A stretch of 64,000 bases of DNA from Herbaspirillum huttiense (lineage in GTDB: Bacteria > Pseudomonadota > Gammaproteobacteria > Burkholderiales > Burkholderiaceae_D), in NCBI RefSeq assembly GCF_004367745.1, contig NZ_CP037993.1, forward strand, positions 2,852,001-2,916,000, written 5' to 3'. This document shows positions 8,886 through 18,082 of this stretch, one piece after another (position 1 is the first letter of the stretch; each line of letters starts with the position of its first letter). Both the position numbers and the translations under genes were made by a program. Below the pieces are notes generated by a model, which saw nothing but the letters and a program-made list of their open reading frames with translations, had not been told where the DNA came from and searched no databases.

Positions 8886-9471
8886 CGACGTTGGACGTGC
8901 CACTGCGCACGGCCGTGATGTGCTTGTCGTGAATCGTGCGATAGCTGGCCAGCCCCAGTTCTGCCATGGAGTTGGACAATTCCACCAGGTCGGTGACGGC
9001 CTCTTCGGAATACATGGCATCGACCTCGTTGGCATCGAGCCAGTGACGGATGCGGCGCTCGCCGGAGAAGACGAAATCGCTCAGCCGCACCCAGTGGCCA
9101 CCGAGGATGGCGGCCTCCTGGCCGTCGCGGCCGGCCAGTACGCTGTCAACCTGCGTGACCAGCTGGCGCATGCTCTTGCCGCTGCCGTCGACCAGGAACC
9201 GCGTGAGTTCCTCTTCGCTGGCGCAGTACCACAGCCACAGGGCATTGAAGGCAGCCTCGATCTGGTGCCCGATGAGTGCAAAGGCCGAGGCGTGGACCGG
9301 CATGTCATCACGCAGCAGCAGGATGATGCCGCAGTGATGTTGCTGGGCCACAGTGAGACAACCGATGGCGGCACAGGCGCGCCGGTCATCGGGCAAAGGC
9401 TGGCCGTTGAATTCGGCCGAAATGCGATAGGCAAGGGACTGCGCCCTGGCCAACAGGTGATCCAATTGCAT
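8863..9471 (-). CDS. Uncharacterised protein, possibly DUF6988-like
   Basis: A 202-residue, mainly helical soluble protein. The N-terminal half contains QQHHCGIILLLRDDMPVHAS and a run ALWLWYCASEEEL; these resemble the DUF6988 group as I remember it, which was not checked. No catalytic motif, signal peptide or membrane segment was seen. It stands alone between bioD (convergent, 23 bp overlap) and the LOV kinase (same strand, 56 bp upstream). Function unknown. Confidence 0.75.
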   Translation of the reverse strand: MQLDHLLARAQSLAYRISAEFNGQPLPDDRRACAAIGCLTVAQQHHCGIILLLRDDMPVHASAFALIGHQIEAAFNALWLWYCASEEELTRFLVDGSGKSMRQLVTQVDSVLAGRDGQEAAILGGHWVRLSDFVFSGERRIRHWLDANEVDAMYSEEAVTDLVELSNSMAELGLASYRTIHDKHITAVRSGTSNVVKMDLAK

Positions 9472-9527
9472 GGGACGACTCCCCTTCGTGTGAGGGCACG
9501 TGTACGGACGACTTGTTGTTATTCTTT

Positions 9528-11168
9528 TCAGCTCACGCCAGTGGCGCCGTCGAGGACAATGCGGATCTTGCGGGCCAGCTCATCGTGGCGGTAAGGTTTG
9601 TCGAGGACGGGAAATTCGCCATCGGCACCATGCCGCTCTATCGATTCACTGGCATAACCGGTAGTTAATAAAATTTTGATGGAAGGTATCATGCGGCGGG
9701 CCTCTCGCGCCAGTACCACGCCGTTCATGCTGCCCGGCATGATGAGGTCGGTGAAGAGCAGATCCACCTTCGGTTCGGAACGCAGCACCTGCAAGGCTTC
9801 CGTCGGTGAATTCACCATGCTGACGCGATAGCCCAGGCTTTCCAGCATCGCCTGGGCCAGTTCGGCGACCTCGATTCTATCGTCAACCACCAGAATGTGC
9901 TCGTGACCGCCTTGGGTATGCGTGCGGTTGTCATACTCAAAGGCCCCGCCGACCTGGTCCTGCGTGGCCGGGAAGTAGATCGAGACTGTCGTGCCGCGCT
10001 CTGCGCTGGAGACGATGCGCACCGATCCGCCGGACTGCTTGACGAAGCCGTACACCATCGACAGCCCGAGGCCGGTGCCCTTGCCTTCGTCCTTGGTCGT
10101 GAAAAACGGGTCCATCACGCGCGGCAGGATGTCCGCGGGAATGCCGGGGCCGTTGTCCGTAACTGCGATGCAGACATAGAGGCCGGGTTTTACACCCAGC
10201 TGGATGGCACGATCTTCCGAGGTCAGGTCTTCATTGCTTGTATGGATTTTTACCGTTCCCTTGCCGGACATCGCATCGCGCGCATTGATGAGCACGTTCA
10301 GCAGGGCGACTTCCATCTGGGTCGGATCGAGTCGGCAGTTCCACAGGCCGGAAGCCAGCTCGGTTTGCACCTCGATATCGCCACCGAGCGTGCGTTGCAC
10401 GAGATCGGTGAAACCTTCCGTGAGCGAATTCAGGTTGATGGTGCGCCCCTCCAGCCGCTGCTTGCGGGCGAAGGCCAGCAATTGCTGGGTCAGCATGGCC
10501 GCCTTGCCGGAAGCCTTGCGAATGCTGTCGGCGCTGCGCGAGACACGCCCGAGGTCGGGCGTATCGCTGCGCAGCGCAAGATTGATGATGTCCAGGTAGC
10601 CGCTGATGACCTGCAGCAGGTTGTTGAAGTCATGCGCAATGCCGCCGGTGAGCTGGCCCAGCGCTTCCATCTTGCGCGCCTGGCCGAGGGCTTGCTCGGC
10701 ATCACGTCGGCGGCTGATGTCCAGTTGCGAGCTGAAGAAGTATTTCAGTTCGCCATGCTGGTCATAGACCGGTGAAATGAAGAGCGCATTCCAGAACGTC
10801 GAGCCATTCTTGCGGTAGTTCAGCAGCTCGGTGGCGAGCTCGCGCTTTTCCGCCACGGCCTGGCGCACTTGTGCGACCACTGCGCGGTCGGTCTCCGGGC
10901 CTTGCAGGAACCGGCAGTTCTTGCCCACGACCTCGGCCCGGCTGTAGCCGGTCATGTTCATGAAGGCGTTGTTGACGAAGATGATCGGATTGTCCGGCTT
11001 GTTGGGATCGGACACGATCATCGGCATGCGCGTCATTTCGACGGCTGCGAAGAAGATATCGTTGGCGTCATCGCCTACCGCGACCTTGGCGTGGTCGTTG
11101 CGCATTCCTGCATCATTGAAGTCGTCGGCAGGCCAATGCACCGTGGGGTGCTTGGCGGTGTTGGGCAT
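9528..11168 (-). CDS. LOV-domain hybrid sensor histidine kinase with C-terminal receiver
   Basis: A 546-residue, apparently soluble photoreceptor kinase. Residues ~40-155 are a LOV/PAS domain with the flavin motif GKNCRFLQG: Cys85 would form the light-induced FMN adduct, and Asn121, Asn127 and Gln148 match flavin-contacting positions. Residues ~160-400 are HisKA plus HATPase with the phospho-His in GIAHDFNN (His179), the N-box NVLINARDAM and G-box TDNGPGIP. A receiver domain ends the protein, with phospho-Asp474 (TDLIMPG) and Lys524. The layout and length match LOV-HK of plant-associated pseudomonads. No partner regulator lies next to it. Confidence 0.93.
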   Translation of the reverse strand: MPNTAKHPTVHWPADDFNDAGMRNDHAKVAVGDDANDIFFAAVEMTRMPMIVSDPNKPDNPIIFVNNAFMNMTGYSRAEVVGKNCRFLQGPETDRAVVAQVRQAVAEKRELATELLNYRKNGSTFWNALFISPVYDQHGELKYFFSSQLDISRRRDAEQALGQARKMEALGQLTGGIAHDFNNLLQVISGYLDIINLALRSDTPDLGRVSRSADSIRKASGKAAMLTQQLLAFARKQRLEGRTINLNSLTEGFTDLVQRTLGGDIEVQTELASGLWNCRLDPTQMEVALLNVLINARDAMSGKGTVKIHTSNEDLTSEDRAIQLGVKPGLYVCIAVTDNGPGIPADILPRVMDPFFTTKDEGKGTGLGLSMVYGFVKQSGGSVRIVSSAERGTTVSIYFPATQDQVGGAFEYDNRTHTQGGHEHILVVDDRIEVAELAQAMLESLGYRVSMVNSPTEALQVLRSEPKVDLLFTDLIMPGSMNGVVLAREARRMIPSIKILLTTGYASESIERHGADGEFPVLDKPYRHDELARKIRIVLDGATGVS

Positions 11169-11377
11169 TGTATTTTTCTCCAGTGGGCTGGGCTCGGTTG
11201 CAGTGAGGCAACGGGAAGCGAGCTGCTTTCAGGAGTTTGGACACGGACGACCTCAACGGTTCCCGGCCCAATTGCAACAAGAATGCGAGTGTCCTGTTAC
11301 ATGTTGAGATGCATGTTGCGCAGCCCTTGCTGCAGGCCGGATTGCCATGGATGAGCTTGACGGGATGGCGTGCTGTC

Positions 11378-12031
11378 CTACGGCAACATGCGGCCCTGAT
11401 CCAGTGTGTAGCTGCGGTCGCTGACCAGGCCGGCGAAGTGCGTATTCTGTTCGCAGAGGAGGATGGACATGCCGCGCCGTTTCAATTGCAGGATCATGTT
11501 CGCCATCTGCTCCACAATCACCGGGGCCACGCCTTCGGAAGGCTCATCCAGCAACAGCAGGTGCGGATTGCCCATGAGCGTGCGGGCAATGGTCAGCATC
11601 TGCTGTTCGCCGCCGCTCATGCGCCCGCCGGGGCGATGCGGCATGGCGCCCAGGTTGGGGAAGAGCTCGAAGAGCGCCTGCGGCGTCCATGCTGGCTCGC
11701 CCGCGCGCGCAGGCTGCCGACCGGTTTCCAGATTCTGCAGCACGCTCAGTTCGGTGAAGATGCGCCGATCCTCGGGCACGAAACCGAGTCCCAGGCGGGC
11801 GCGCTGGAAAGGGGCCAGGCGCGTGATGTCGCGGCCCTCCAGCGTGACCTGGCCCTGCGTGCCTTCCAGCAAGCCCATCAGCGCCTTGAGCGTAGTGGAT
11901 TTTCCCGCGCCGTTGCGCCCGGTGAGCGCGACCACTTCGCCGCGCCCCACTTCCAGCGAGAGATCGAACAGGATATGCGCCTGCCCATAGAAGGCATGCA
12001 GTCCCTCGACCATCAACAATGGCCCACTCAT
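11378..12031 (-). CDS. livF: ABC transporter ATP-binding protein, LivF-like
   Basis: ATPase subunit of a branched-chain amino acid (HAAT family) importer. The 217-residue product has Walker A GRNGAGKST, signature MSGGEQQ, and Walker B LLLLDEPSEG. It is slightly shorter than usual (~235) at the C-terminus. It is the last gene of the operon binding protein-permease-livG-livF; its ATG overlaps the livG stop by 4 bp. About 200 bp with no gene follow before the LOV kinase. Confidence 0.93.
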   Translation of the reverse strand: MSGPLLMVEGLHAFYGQAHILFDLSLEVGRGEVVALTGRNGAGKSTTLKALMGLLEGTQGQVTLEGRDITRLAPFQRARLGLGFVPEDRRIFTELSVLQNLETGRQPARAGEPAWTPQALFELFPNLGAMPHRPGGRMSGGEQQMLTIARTLMGNPHLLLLDEPSEGVAPVIVEQMANMILQLKRRGMSILLCEQNTHFAGLVSDRSYTLDQGRMLP

Positions 12032-12789
12032 GCCGGGCTCCCGAAGCTGGCACCCGAGCCGAAGTAGACCTCGCGCACGCGCGCGTCCTGGCGCACCTCC
12101 TCGGGCAAGCCTTGCGCGATCAACTGGCCGCGCGCCAGTACGATGATGCGGTCGGCAAACGAGAACACCACATCCATGCTGTGCTCGGTGAAGAGTACCG
12201 ACAAGCCGCGTTCGCTGACCAGGCGGCGCGTGAGGGCCATCAGTTCGTGCCGCTCGCGCGGGGCCATGCCGGCCGTCGGCTCATCCATCAACAGCAGACG
12301 CGGCGCATTGGACAGCGCCATGGCCAGCTCGACGCGCTTGATGTCGCCATAGGCCAGCACGCCGCAGGCCCGTCCGGCCTGATCAGCCATGCCGACCTGT
12401 GCCAACAGGGTCATCGCTTCATCGCGCAGGCAAGCCGCAGCGGGACGCCATAGCTGCCACAGCCGGCGACGATGCGAGAGCAAGGCGGCCTGGACGTTTT
12501 CGAGCACGGTCAGGGATGCGAAGGCGGCCGACACCTGGAAAGTCCGCCCCACGCCGCGCCGCCAGATGCGGCGCGCATCGAGACCGGCAATATCCTCGCC
12601 ATCAAGCAGCACACGCCCGGCATCCGGACGCAACTGGCCGTTGATGAGATTGAAGCAGGTGGACTTGCCCGCACCGTTCGGTCCGATCAGCGCCAGCATC
12701 TCGCCGGCCGGCAGCGTAAAGGAAACGTCATCCAGCGCGGCGACACCGCCGAAGGATTTGCGCAGGCCATCGATCTGCAGCAGGCTCAT
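12028..12789 (-). CDS. livG: ABC transporter ATP-binding protein, LivG-like
   Basis: Second ATPase subunit of the HAAT importer, 253 residues. Walker A is GPNGAGKST, Walker B is LLLMDEPTAGMAP, and the H-loop is in LFTEHSMD. The signature is atypical, reading LAYGDIKRVELA in place of LSxGxQ; LivG-type proteins often have LSYGQQRxLE here. The start at 12789 (MSLLQIDG) overlaps the end of the permease gene by 4 bp, as expected for a coupled operon. Confidence 0.92.
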   Translation of the reverse strand: MSLLQIDGLRKSFGGVAALDDVSFTLPAGEMLALIGPNGAGKSTCFNLINGQLRPDAGRVLLDGEDIAGLDARRIWRRGVGRTFQVSAAFASLTVLENVQAALLSHRRRLWQLWRPAAACLRDEAMTLLAQVGMADQAGRACGVLAYGDIKRVELAMALSNAPRLLLMDEPTAGMAPRERHELMALTRRLVSERGLSVLFTEHSMDVVFSFADRIIVLARGQLIAQGLPEEVRQDARVREVYFGSGASFGSPA

Positions 12790-14681
12790 GCGCCCTCCTC
12801 CCGCTTCAACGGTGCACGCAGGCGGCTGAACGCGCCTGCCATGCCGCCGGGGAACAGCAATACCAGCAGCAGGATCACGCCGCCCAGCAAGGCACGCCAG
12901 TAATCGGTCTCGCGCGCCACCAGGTCTTGCAGCCAGGTAAACAGCGCTGCGCCCAGCAGCGGACCGAGCAGGCTCTGCACGCCGCCCAGCAAGACCATCA
13001 CCAGGCCATCCACCGAGCGCCCCACGCTGGCCACCTCGGGCGAGATGCTGCCCTTGGAGAAGGCGAACAGCACACCGGCCAATCCGCAGAACAGCCCGGC
13101 GATGGCGAAGCCGCCCCATTGCAGGCGGCGCACGTCCATGCCCAGCGACTCGGCGCGCACGGCCGCGTCGCGGGCGGCGCGCAAGGCCAGTCCGAACGGC
13201 GCATGGATCACGCGCCGCAGGAGAATGACGCCAAGCGCGGCACAGCCCAGTGCCAGGTAGTAGTAGGCCAGCGGCGAGGCCAGCGTTTCTGCGGGACGAA
13301 TGCCGACCAGCCCGTTGCTGCCGCCGGTCAGGTCATCCCACTGGAAAAAGGTGGCCCAGACGATCTGGGCGAAGGCCAGCGTCAGCATGGCCAGATACAC
13401 GCCCGACAGCCGCACGCAGAACCAGCCGAACAGGATCGCGCCAGCCATGGCCGCGAGCGCGCCGGCGAGCATGGCCAGCGGCATCGGCCACTGCAGTTTG
13501 AGCGTGACCAGTGCGGCGGCATAGGCCCCCAATCCGAAATAGGCGGCGTGACCGAAGGACACCATGCCCCCCGGCCCCATCAAGAAATGCAGGCTGGCGG
13601 CGAAGAGGACGGCGATCAGGATCTCCACCATCAGCACCGGCAGATAAGGGAAGCGGCTTGCCAGCAAGGGCAGCGCCAGCAAGGCCAGCAGCGCGGCCCA
13701 TCCCGCCAGGCGTGCCTTGCGCCCGGGTGCGCGCAACGGCGCGTCATGGCCGATACCGCTGCGCACCAGCGCCAGTGGCTTGCCGAACAGGCCCCACGGG
13801 CGCATCACCAGGATGGCCGCCATCACCAGAAATTCCACCACCAGCGTGAGCCGCGAGAGCGAGACCTCGATGCCGAACAAGGAGACATTGCCCAACGCAA
13901 TGCACAGCGCCTTGACCTCGGCGATCAGCAAGGCAGCGGCGAAGGCACCGCCGAGCGAGCCCATGCCACCGACCACCACCACCACGAAGGCGTTGCCGAT
14001 GGTATCGAGATCCAGTGCCAGGTTGGCCGGCATGCGTGGCCCCTGCAGCGCGCCGCCCAGTCCGGCCAGGAAGCAGCCCAGCGCGAAGACGGCCGTGAAC
14101 AGCCAGGCCTGGTTCACGCCCAGTGCGCCCAGCATTTCGCGATCCTGCGTCGCGGCGCGGATGAGCGTGCCCCAGCGCGTGCGGTTGAGCAACAGCCACA
14201 GCAATCCGAACACCAGCGGACCGATGACGATGAGCAGCAAGTCATACTGAGGCAGGCGCCGCCCCAGCAACTGCACGGCACCGGAGAGCCCCGGCGCACG
14301 CGGGCCGAACAGGTCTTCCGGACCCCAGATCCAGAGCGCGGCATCCTTGATGATGAGTACCAGGGCAAAGGTGGCCAGCAGCTGGAACAGTTCCGGCGCA
14401 CGATAGATGCGACGCAAGACCAGTACTTCCACCACGGCACCCAGCGCGGCCACGGTGAGCGCGGCCAGCAGCAGCGCGCCCCAGAAACCGAGCGCCGTGC
14501 TGCCCAGCCGCTCCACCAGGCTGTAGGCGACATACAGCCCCAGCATGTAGAACGAGCCATGCGCAAAATTGACGATGCGGGTAACGCCGAAGATCAGCGA
14601 CAGGCCTGCCGCCACCAAGAACATCGCGGAAGCATCGGCCAGGCCATTGAGCAGCTGGACGGTGAGGCTGGCAAGCGTCAT
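12786..14681 (-). CDS. Fused LivH-LivM type ABC transporter permease
   Basis: Integral membrane permease of 631 residues, about twice the usual size because the two permease halves are one polypeptide. Residues 1-~300 are LivH-like (GLSLIFGVTRIVNFAHGSFY, GGMGSLGGA) and ~320-620 are LivM-like (GPGGMVSFGHAAYFGLGAYA, TGGSNGL, GGVQSLLGP). Many transmembrane segments are obvious in both halves. Fusion in place of two genes occurs in several HAAT systems. The stop overlaps livG. The substrate cannot be read from the permease. Confidence 0.93.
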   Translation of the reverse strand: MTLASLTVQLLNGLADASAMFLVAAGLSLIFGVTRIVNFAHGSFYMLGLYVAYSLVERLGSTALGFWGALLLAALTVAALGAVVEVLVLRRIYRAPELFQLLATFALVLIIKDAALWIWGPEDLFGPRAPGLSGAVQLLGRRLPQYDLLLIVIGPLVFGLLWLLLNRTRWGTLIRAATQDREMLGALGVNQAWLFTAVFALGCFLAGLGGALQGPRMPANLALDLDTIGNAFVVVVVGGMGSLGGAFAAALLIAEVKALCIALGNVSLFGIEVSLSRLTLVVEFLVMAAILVMRPWGLFGKPLALVRSGIGHDAPLRAPGRKARLAGWAALLALLALPLLASRFPYLPVLMVEILIAVLFAASLHFLMGPGGMVSFGHAAYFGLGAYAAALVTLKLQWPMPLAMLAGALAAMAGAILFGWFCVRLSGVYLAMLTLAFAQIVWATFFQWDDLTGGSNGLVGIRPAETLASPLAYYYLALGCAALGVILLRRVIHAPFGLALRAARDAAVRAESLGMDVRRLQWGGFAIAGLFCGLAGVLFAFSKGSISPEVASVGRSVDGLVMVLLGGVQSLLGPLLGAALFTWLQDLVARETDYWRALLGGVILLLVLLFPGGMAGAFSRLRAPLKREEGA

Positions 14682-14730
14682 GGCATCAGCAACGGCCGCA
14701 TTGGAACGTGAGCAAGATCAGCGTGGCAGG

Positions 14731-15945
14731 TCAATCCGTCGGACGCAGCTTCTTGACCTCGGCATCCGGCAACTGCAGGCTGGCGCCGTCGACATAGCTG
14801 AAGCTGGTCATGATGCCCTTGCCGTCCTTGATGCCGGTACGGCCGACGAAAGCGCCCAGCGTGGACTGGTGATCCTGCGGGCGATAGACGATGGAGGCCA
14901 CCGGCGTCTCCACTTTCAGGCCCGAGAAGGCCGCAGCGAGCTTGTCGGCATCGGTGCTGCCGGCTTTCTTGATGCCGGCGGCAATCGACATCAATGCGCT
15001 GTAGCCAACCAGCGAACCATTGCGCGGGTAGTCGTTGAATTTCTTGCGATAGGCGTCCACGAACTTCTTGTGTTCGGGGGTGTTGATGGCGTACCAAGGG
15101 TAGCCGGTGACGATCCAGTTCTGCGGGGCTTCGTTCTTCAGCGGATCGAGGTATTCAGGTTCGCCGGTCAGCAGCGACACCACCTCCACCTGATCGAACA
15201 GGCCGCGCGTATTGCCTTCCCGCACGAACTTGCCCAGGTCGGCGGCGAAGAGTGCATTGAAGATGGCATCCGGCTTGGCATCGGCCAGCGCCTGCGTGAC
15301 CGCACCGGCATCGATCTTGCCCAGCGGCGGCGCTTGTTCGGCGACGAATTCCACATCCGGCTGGGCTTGCTTGAGCAGGGTCTTGAAGCTGGCGACGGCG
15401 GATTGGCCGTATTCATAGTTGGGATAGACGATGGCCCAGCGTTTCTTCTTCAGCTTGGCGGCTTCTTTCACCACCGACGCCACCAGCATGTAGGTGGACG
15501 GACGCAGGCGGTAGGTGTACTTGTTGCCGTTCTGCCAGACGATCTTGTCGGTCAGCGGCTCGGCCGCCAGGAAGAAGACCTTGTGCTGCTTGGCGTAATC
15601 GGTGAGCGCCAGGCCGGTATTGGAGAGGAAGCCGCCAAAGAGCAGCGCCACGCGTTCGCGCGCCATCAGTTCTTCGGCCACGCGCACCGAATCCCCGGGG
15701 TTGCCATTGTCGTCGCGGGCGATCACTTCCAGCTTCTTGCCCAGCACGCCACCGGCGGCATTGACTTCATCCAGGGCCATCTCCCAGCCCCGGCGGTACG
15801 GTTCCAGGAAGGCCGGCTGCGCCTTGTAGCTGTTGATCTCGCCAATCTTGATGGTGTCCTGGGCCTGGGCTGCGCCTGCAGAAAGATTCACGATGGTCGC
15901 GGCGCACGCCCACAGCAGGCCGCGCTGGAAGTTGAAATGGTTCAC
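14731..15945 (-). CDS. Periplasmic substrate-binding protein of HAAT-type ABC transporter
   Basis: A 404-residue Peripla_BP_6 (Leu/Ile/Val-binding type) protein. A Sec signal peptide ends near AGAAQAQ-DT (~residue 29). The mature part begins IKIGEINSYKAQPAFLEPYR and has the family segments DEVNAAGGVLGKKLEV and FGGFLSNTGLAL. It is the first gene of the transporter operon, with 49 bp before the permease gene. The ligand may be an amino acid, amide or aromatic acid; the family does not decide this. Confidence 0.92.
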   Translation of the reverse strand: MNHFNFQRGLLWACAATIVNLSAGAAQAQDTIKIGEINSYKAQPAFLEPYRRGWEMALDEVNAAGGVLGKKLEVIARDDNGNPGDSVRVAEELMARERVALLFGGFLSNTGLALTDYAKQHKVFFLAAEPLTDKIVWQNGNKYTYRLRPSTYMLVASVVKEAAKLKKKRWAIVYPNYEYGQSAVASFKTLLKQAQPDVEFVAEQAPPLGKIDAGAVTQALADAKPDAIFNALFAADLGKFVREGNTRGLFDQVEVVSLLTGEPEYLDPLKNEAPQNWIVTGYPWYAINTPEHKKFVDAYRKKFNDYPRNGSLVGYSALMSIAAGIKKAGSTDADKLAAAFSGLKVETPVASIVYRPQDHQSTLGAFVGRTGIKDGKGIMTSFSYVDGASLQLPDAEVKKLRPTD

Positions 15946-16030
15946 GTCATTCCCTTCTGGTGAGAGTGCCCCGGCCGTTGCGGCGCGCGGGGCGGGCGTA
16001 ATGATAACCGCTGGCGCAGCCGTGTGCAGT

Positions 16031-16567
16031 TTACTTCACACGCTGTTTTTCCAGCTTGCGCGCCAAGGTACGGCGGTGCATACCGAGGCGGCGCGCGGTT
16101 TCGGAGATGTTGAAATCGGTTTCCACCAGCACCTCGTGGATGCGTTCCCATTCCAGGGTCTTGATGGAGGTGGCGCGGGCCGGCAGCTCGACCTCCGACG
16201 CACCGGCCACGTGGCCGAAGGCGGCTTCGATGTCGTCGGTATTGGAGGGTTTGGCGAGGTACTGGCAGGCGCCCAGCTTGATGGCTTCCACCGCCGTGGT
16301 GATGCTGGCGAAGCCGGTCAGCACGACGATGAGCATGGCTTCATCGTGGGCATGCAGCATCTGCACGCAGGCCAGTCCGGAGGCGTTGCCGCCCAGTTTC
16401 AGGTCGACCACGGCATAGCCGGGACTGTGTTCTTTCAGGTGGGCCGCCGCTTCCTCCTGGCTGGCGGCCAGCAGGACGGTGTAGCCGCGACGCTCGAAGG
16501 AGCGTCCCAAGGTGCGTGCGAAGGCGGCGTCGTCCTCGATGATCAGAAGCAGGCGATCAGCCGGCAT
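16031..16567 (-). CDS. regA: RegA/PrrA/RoxR-type redox response regulator
   Basis: Response regulator of 178 residues. The receiver has acidic residues EDD at 11-13, phospho-Asp55 in VVDLKLGG and Lys in LAKPS. A short linker leads to a Fis-type HTH, ISETARRLGMHRRTLARKL, the highly conserved RegA DNA-binding motif. The second ATG at 16567 was chosen over 16573 because AGGAA lies 6 bp before it. It is the target of the RegB-like kinase upstream on the same strand and with it probably controls respiration in response to quinone redox state. Confidence 0.93.
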   Translation of the reverse strand: MPADRLLLIIEDDAAFARTLGRSFERRGYTVLLAASQEEAAAHLKEHSPGYAVVDLKLGGNASGLACVQMLHAHDEAMLIVVLTGFASITTAVEAIKLGACQYLAKPSNTDDIEAAFGHVAGASEVELPARATSIKTLEWERIHEVLVETDFNISETARRLGMHRRTLARKLEKQRVK

Positions 16568-16696
16568 GTGCATTTCCTATTTTTCTACTTTGCCAAAGCC
16601 GGTATTGTAAGGCGAGACGGCACCGGACATGGCCGGCACCTGAAGAAAAAGGAAATGATCACGGTCAATGCCGCGTCAGGCGCGGCTTGCGGCACA

Positions 16697-18079
16697 TCAA
16701 GCGCCCATCGGATAGTCCGGCAGTTCGCTGCCAGGCGCCGTTTCGGTCAGCGGGGCCAGGCTGATGGCCGACAGCGGCAGCTCAAGCGTCACGCGCGCGC
16801 CACCCGCGGCACGATTGCTGGCCCAGACCCGTCCGCCCAGCTTGCGCGCGACGTTGACCACAAAGAACAGGCCCAGGCCACGGCCCGGCTTGCCCTTGGT
16901 GGACTGGTAGGGCTTGCCGATCTGGTTGATCATCCAGTCGGGGAAGCCGGGGCCGCGATCGCTCACTTCCATGAGCAGCAGATCCCCTTCCCGCCTCACC
17001 TCCAGGGCCAGCCATTGGGGCGAGACCTCGAAGGCGTTGTCCAGCACGTTGCCCAGCATCTGCTTGATGGCCGAGTCGAAGGCGACCGGCACATCCTGCC
17101 CGATCAGGTTGCGGTATTCGAAGATCTCCACCGGCCGCGTCTTGCGCCAGTCTTCGGCCACGCTATCGAGGAAGGTGTTGATCGTGGTCTTGATGGACGA
17201 TTCGCCGCGCGCCTCGCCGGCCGACAGCAACACGCCGCTGACGATGGATTTGCAGCGCTGCAGCTGGGCTTCCATCTCGGCGATGTCGTCCAGCATGTCG
17301 GCGCGCTGGCTGATTTCGGGCATGCGCTTCCAGTCACCCAGGATCACTGACACTGTTGCCAGCGGCGTCCCCAGTTCATGGGCTGCTCCGGAAGCCAGCA
17401 GGCCCATGCGCACGATGTGGTCTTCCTCGGCGGCACGCTGGCGCAGGTCGGCCAGCAAGGCATCACCGGCGCGCAGGTTGCTGCTGATGCGGGTGATGAA
17501 GAACACCATCAGCCCGGCATTGAGCAGGAAGCAGATCAGCGTGCCCTCCACATACAGGCTCAGCAAGCCCGCGTTGTGGTCCGGCGGCAGTGCCAGCGGC
17601 TCGGAAAACAGTGCCAGTCCCGCCAGGCAGGCCATGGTCACGGCGACGATGGCCCAGCTCGACCAGGGCTTCAGGAGCACGGCCGAGAGGATGATCTGCA
17701 TCAGGTACAGGAAGGCGAAGGGATTGGTGATGCCGCCGCTCAGGTAAAGCTGGAAGGTCAGCACCGCCACGTCCACCAGCAAGGCCAGGAACAGTTCGGC
17801 ATTGGTGGCGATGCGCCGTTCATGCCAGCGCAGGTGGCTGGCGATGTTGAAGGCGATCAGGCAGGACAGCACCTCCAGCATGTGCGGCAGCGGCAGATGC
17901 AGGTCGAACACCAGCACCACGAAGGCAATCGTGGAGACCTGCCCCAGCACCGCCAGCCAACGCAACTGGATCAGCAGCAGCATGTTCTGGTGGCCGGCCG
18001 GGTTCTGCTCGCCCTGGCGCAGGCGCTGCCAGCGCTCGCGCAGGGTCTTGCGCTTGGCGACGGTGTCGGAGGCAGTCAT
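16697..18079 (-). CDS. regB: RegB/PrrB/RoxS-type membrane redox sensor histidine kinase
   Basis: A 460-residue kinase with about six transmembrane segments in the first ~210 residues. GGITNPF between segments is the quinone-sensing motif of RegB. The H-box is GAAHELGTPLATVS, and the redox-active cysteine region reads LQRCKSIVSG. The ATPase has GNVLDNAFEVSP and GRGLGLFF. It starts 3 bp after the SURF1 stop, so it is likely co-transcribed with cyoABCD-surf1, linking the oxidase and its probable redox sensor in one unit. Confidence 0.95.
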   Translation of the reverse strand: MTASDTVAKRKTLRERWQRLRQGEQNPAGHQNMLLLIQLRWLAVLGQVSTIAFVVLVFDLHLPLPHMLEVLSCLIAFNIASHLRWHERRIATNAELFLALLVDVAVLTFQLYLSGGITNPFAFLYLMQIILSAVLLKPWSSWAIVAVTMACLAGLALFSEPLALPPDHNAGLLSLYVEGTLICFLLNAGLMVFFITRISSNLRAGDALLADLRQRAAEEDHIVRMGLLASGAAHELGTPLATVSVILGDWKRMPEISQRADMLDDIAEMEAQLQRCKSIVSGVLLSAGEARGESSIKTTINTFLDSVAEDWRKTRPVEIFEYRNLIGQDVPVAFDSAIKQMLGNVLDNAFEVSPQWLALEVRREGDLLLMEVSDRGPGFPDWMINQIGKPYQSTKGKPGRGLGLFFVVNVARKLGGRVWASNRAAGGARVTLELPLSAISLAPLTETAPGSELPDYPMGA

Positions 18080-18082
18080 CGC

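Noticed and set aside
12927-14711. Plus-strand open frame of 594 codons over the permease gene
   Set aside because: His/Gln/Glu-rich shadow of the membrane protein on the other strand; no start context or family features.
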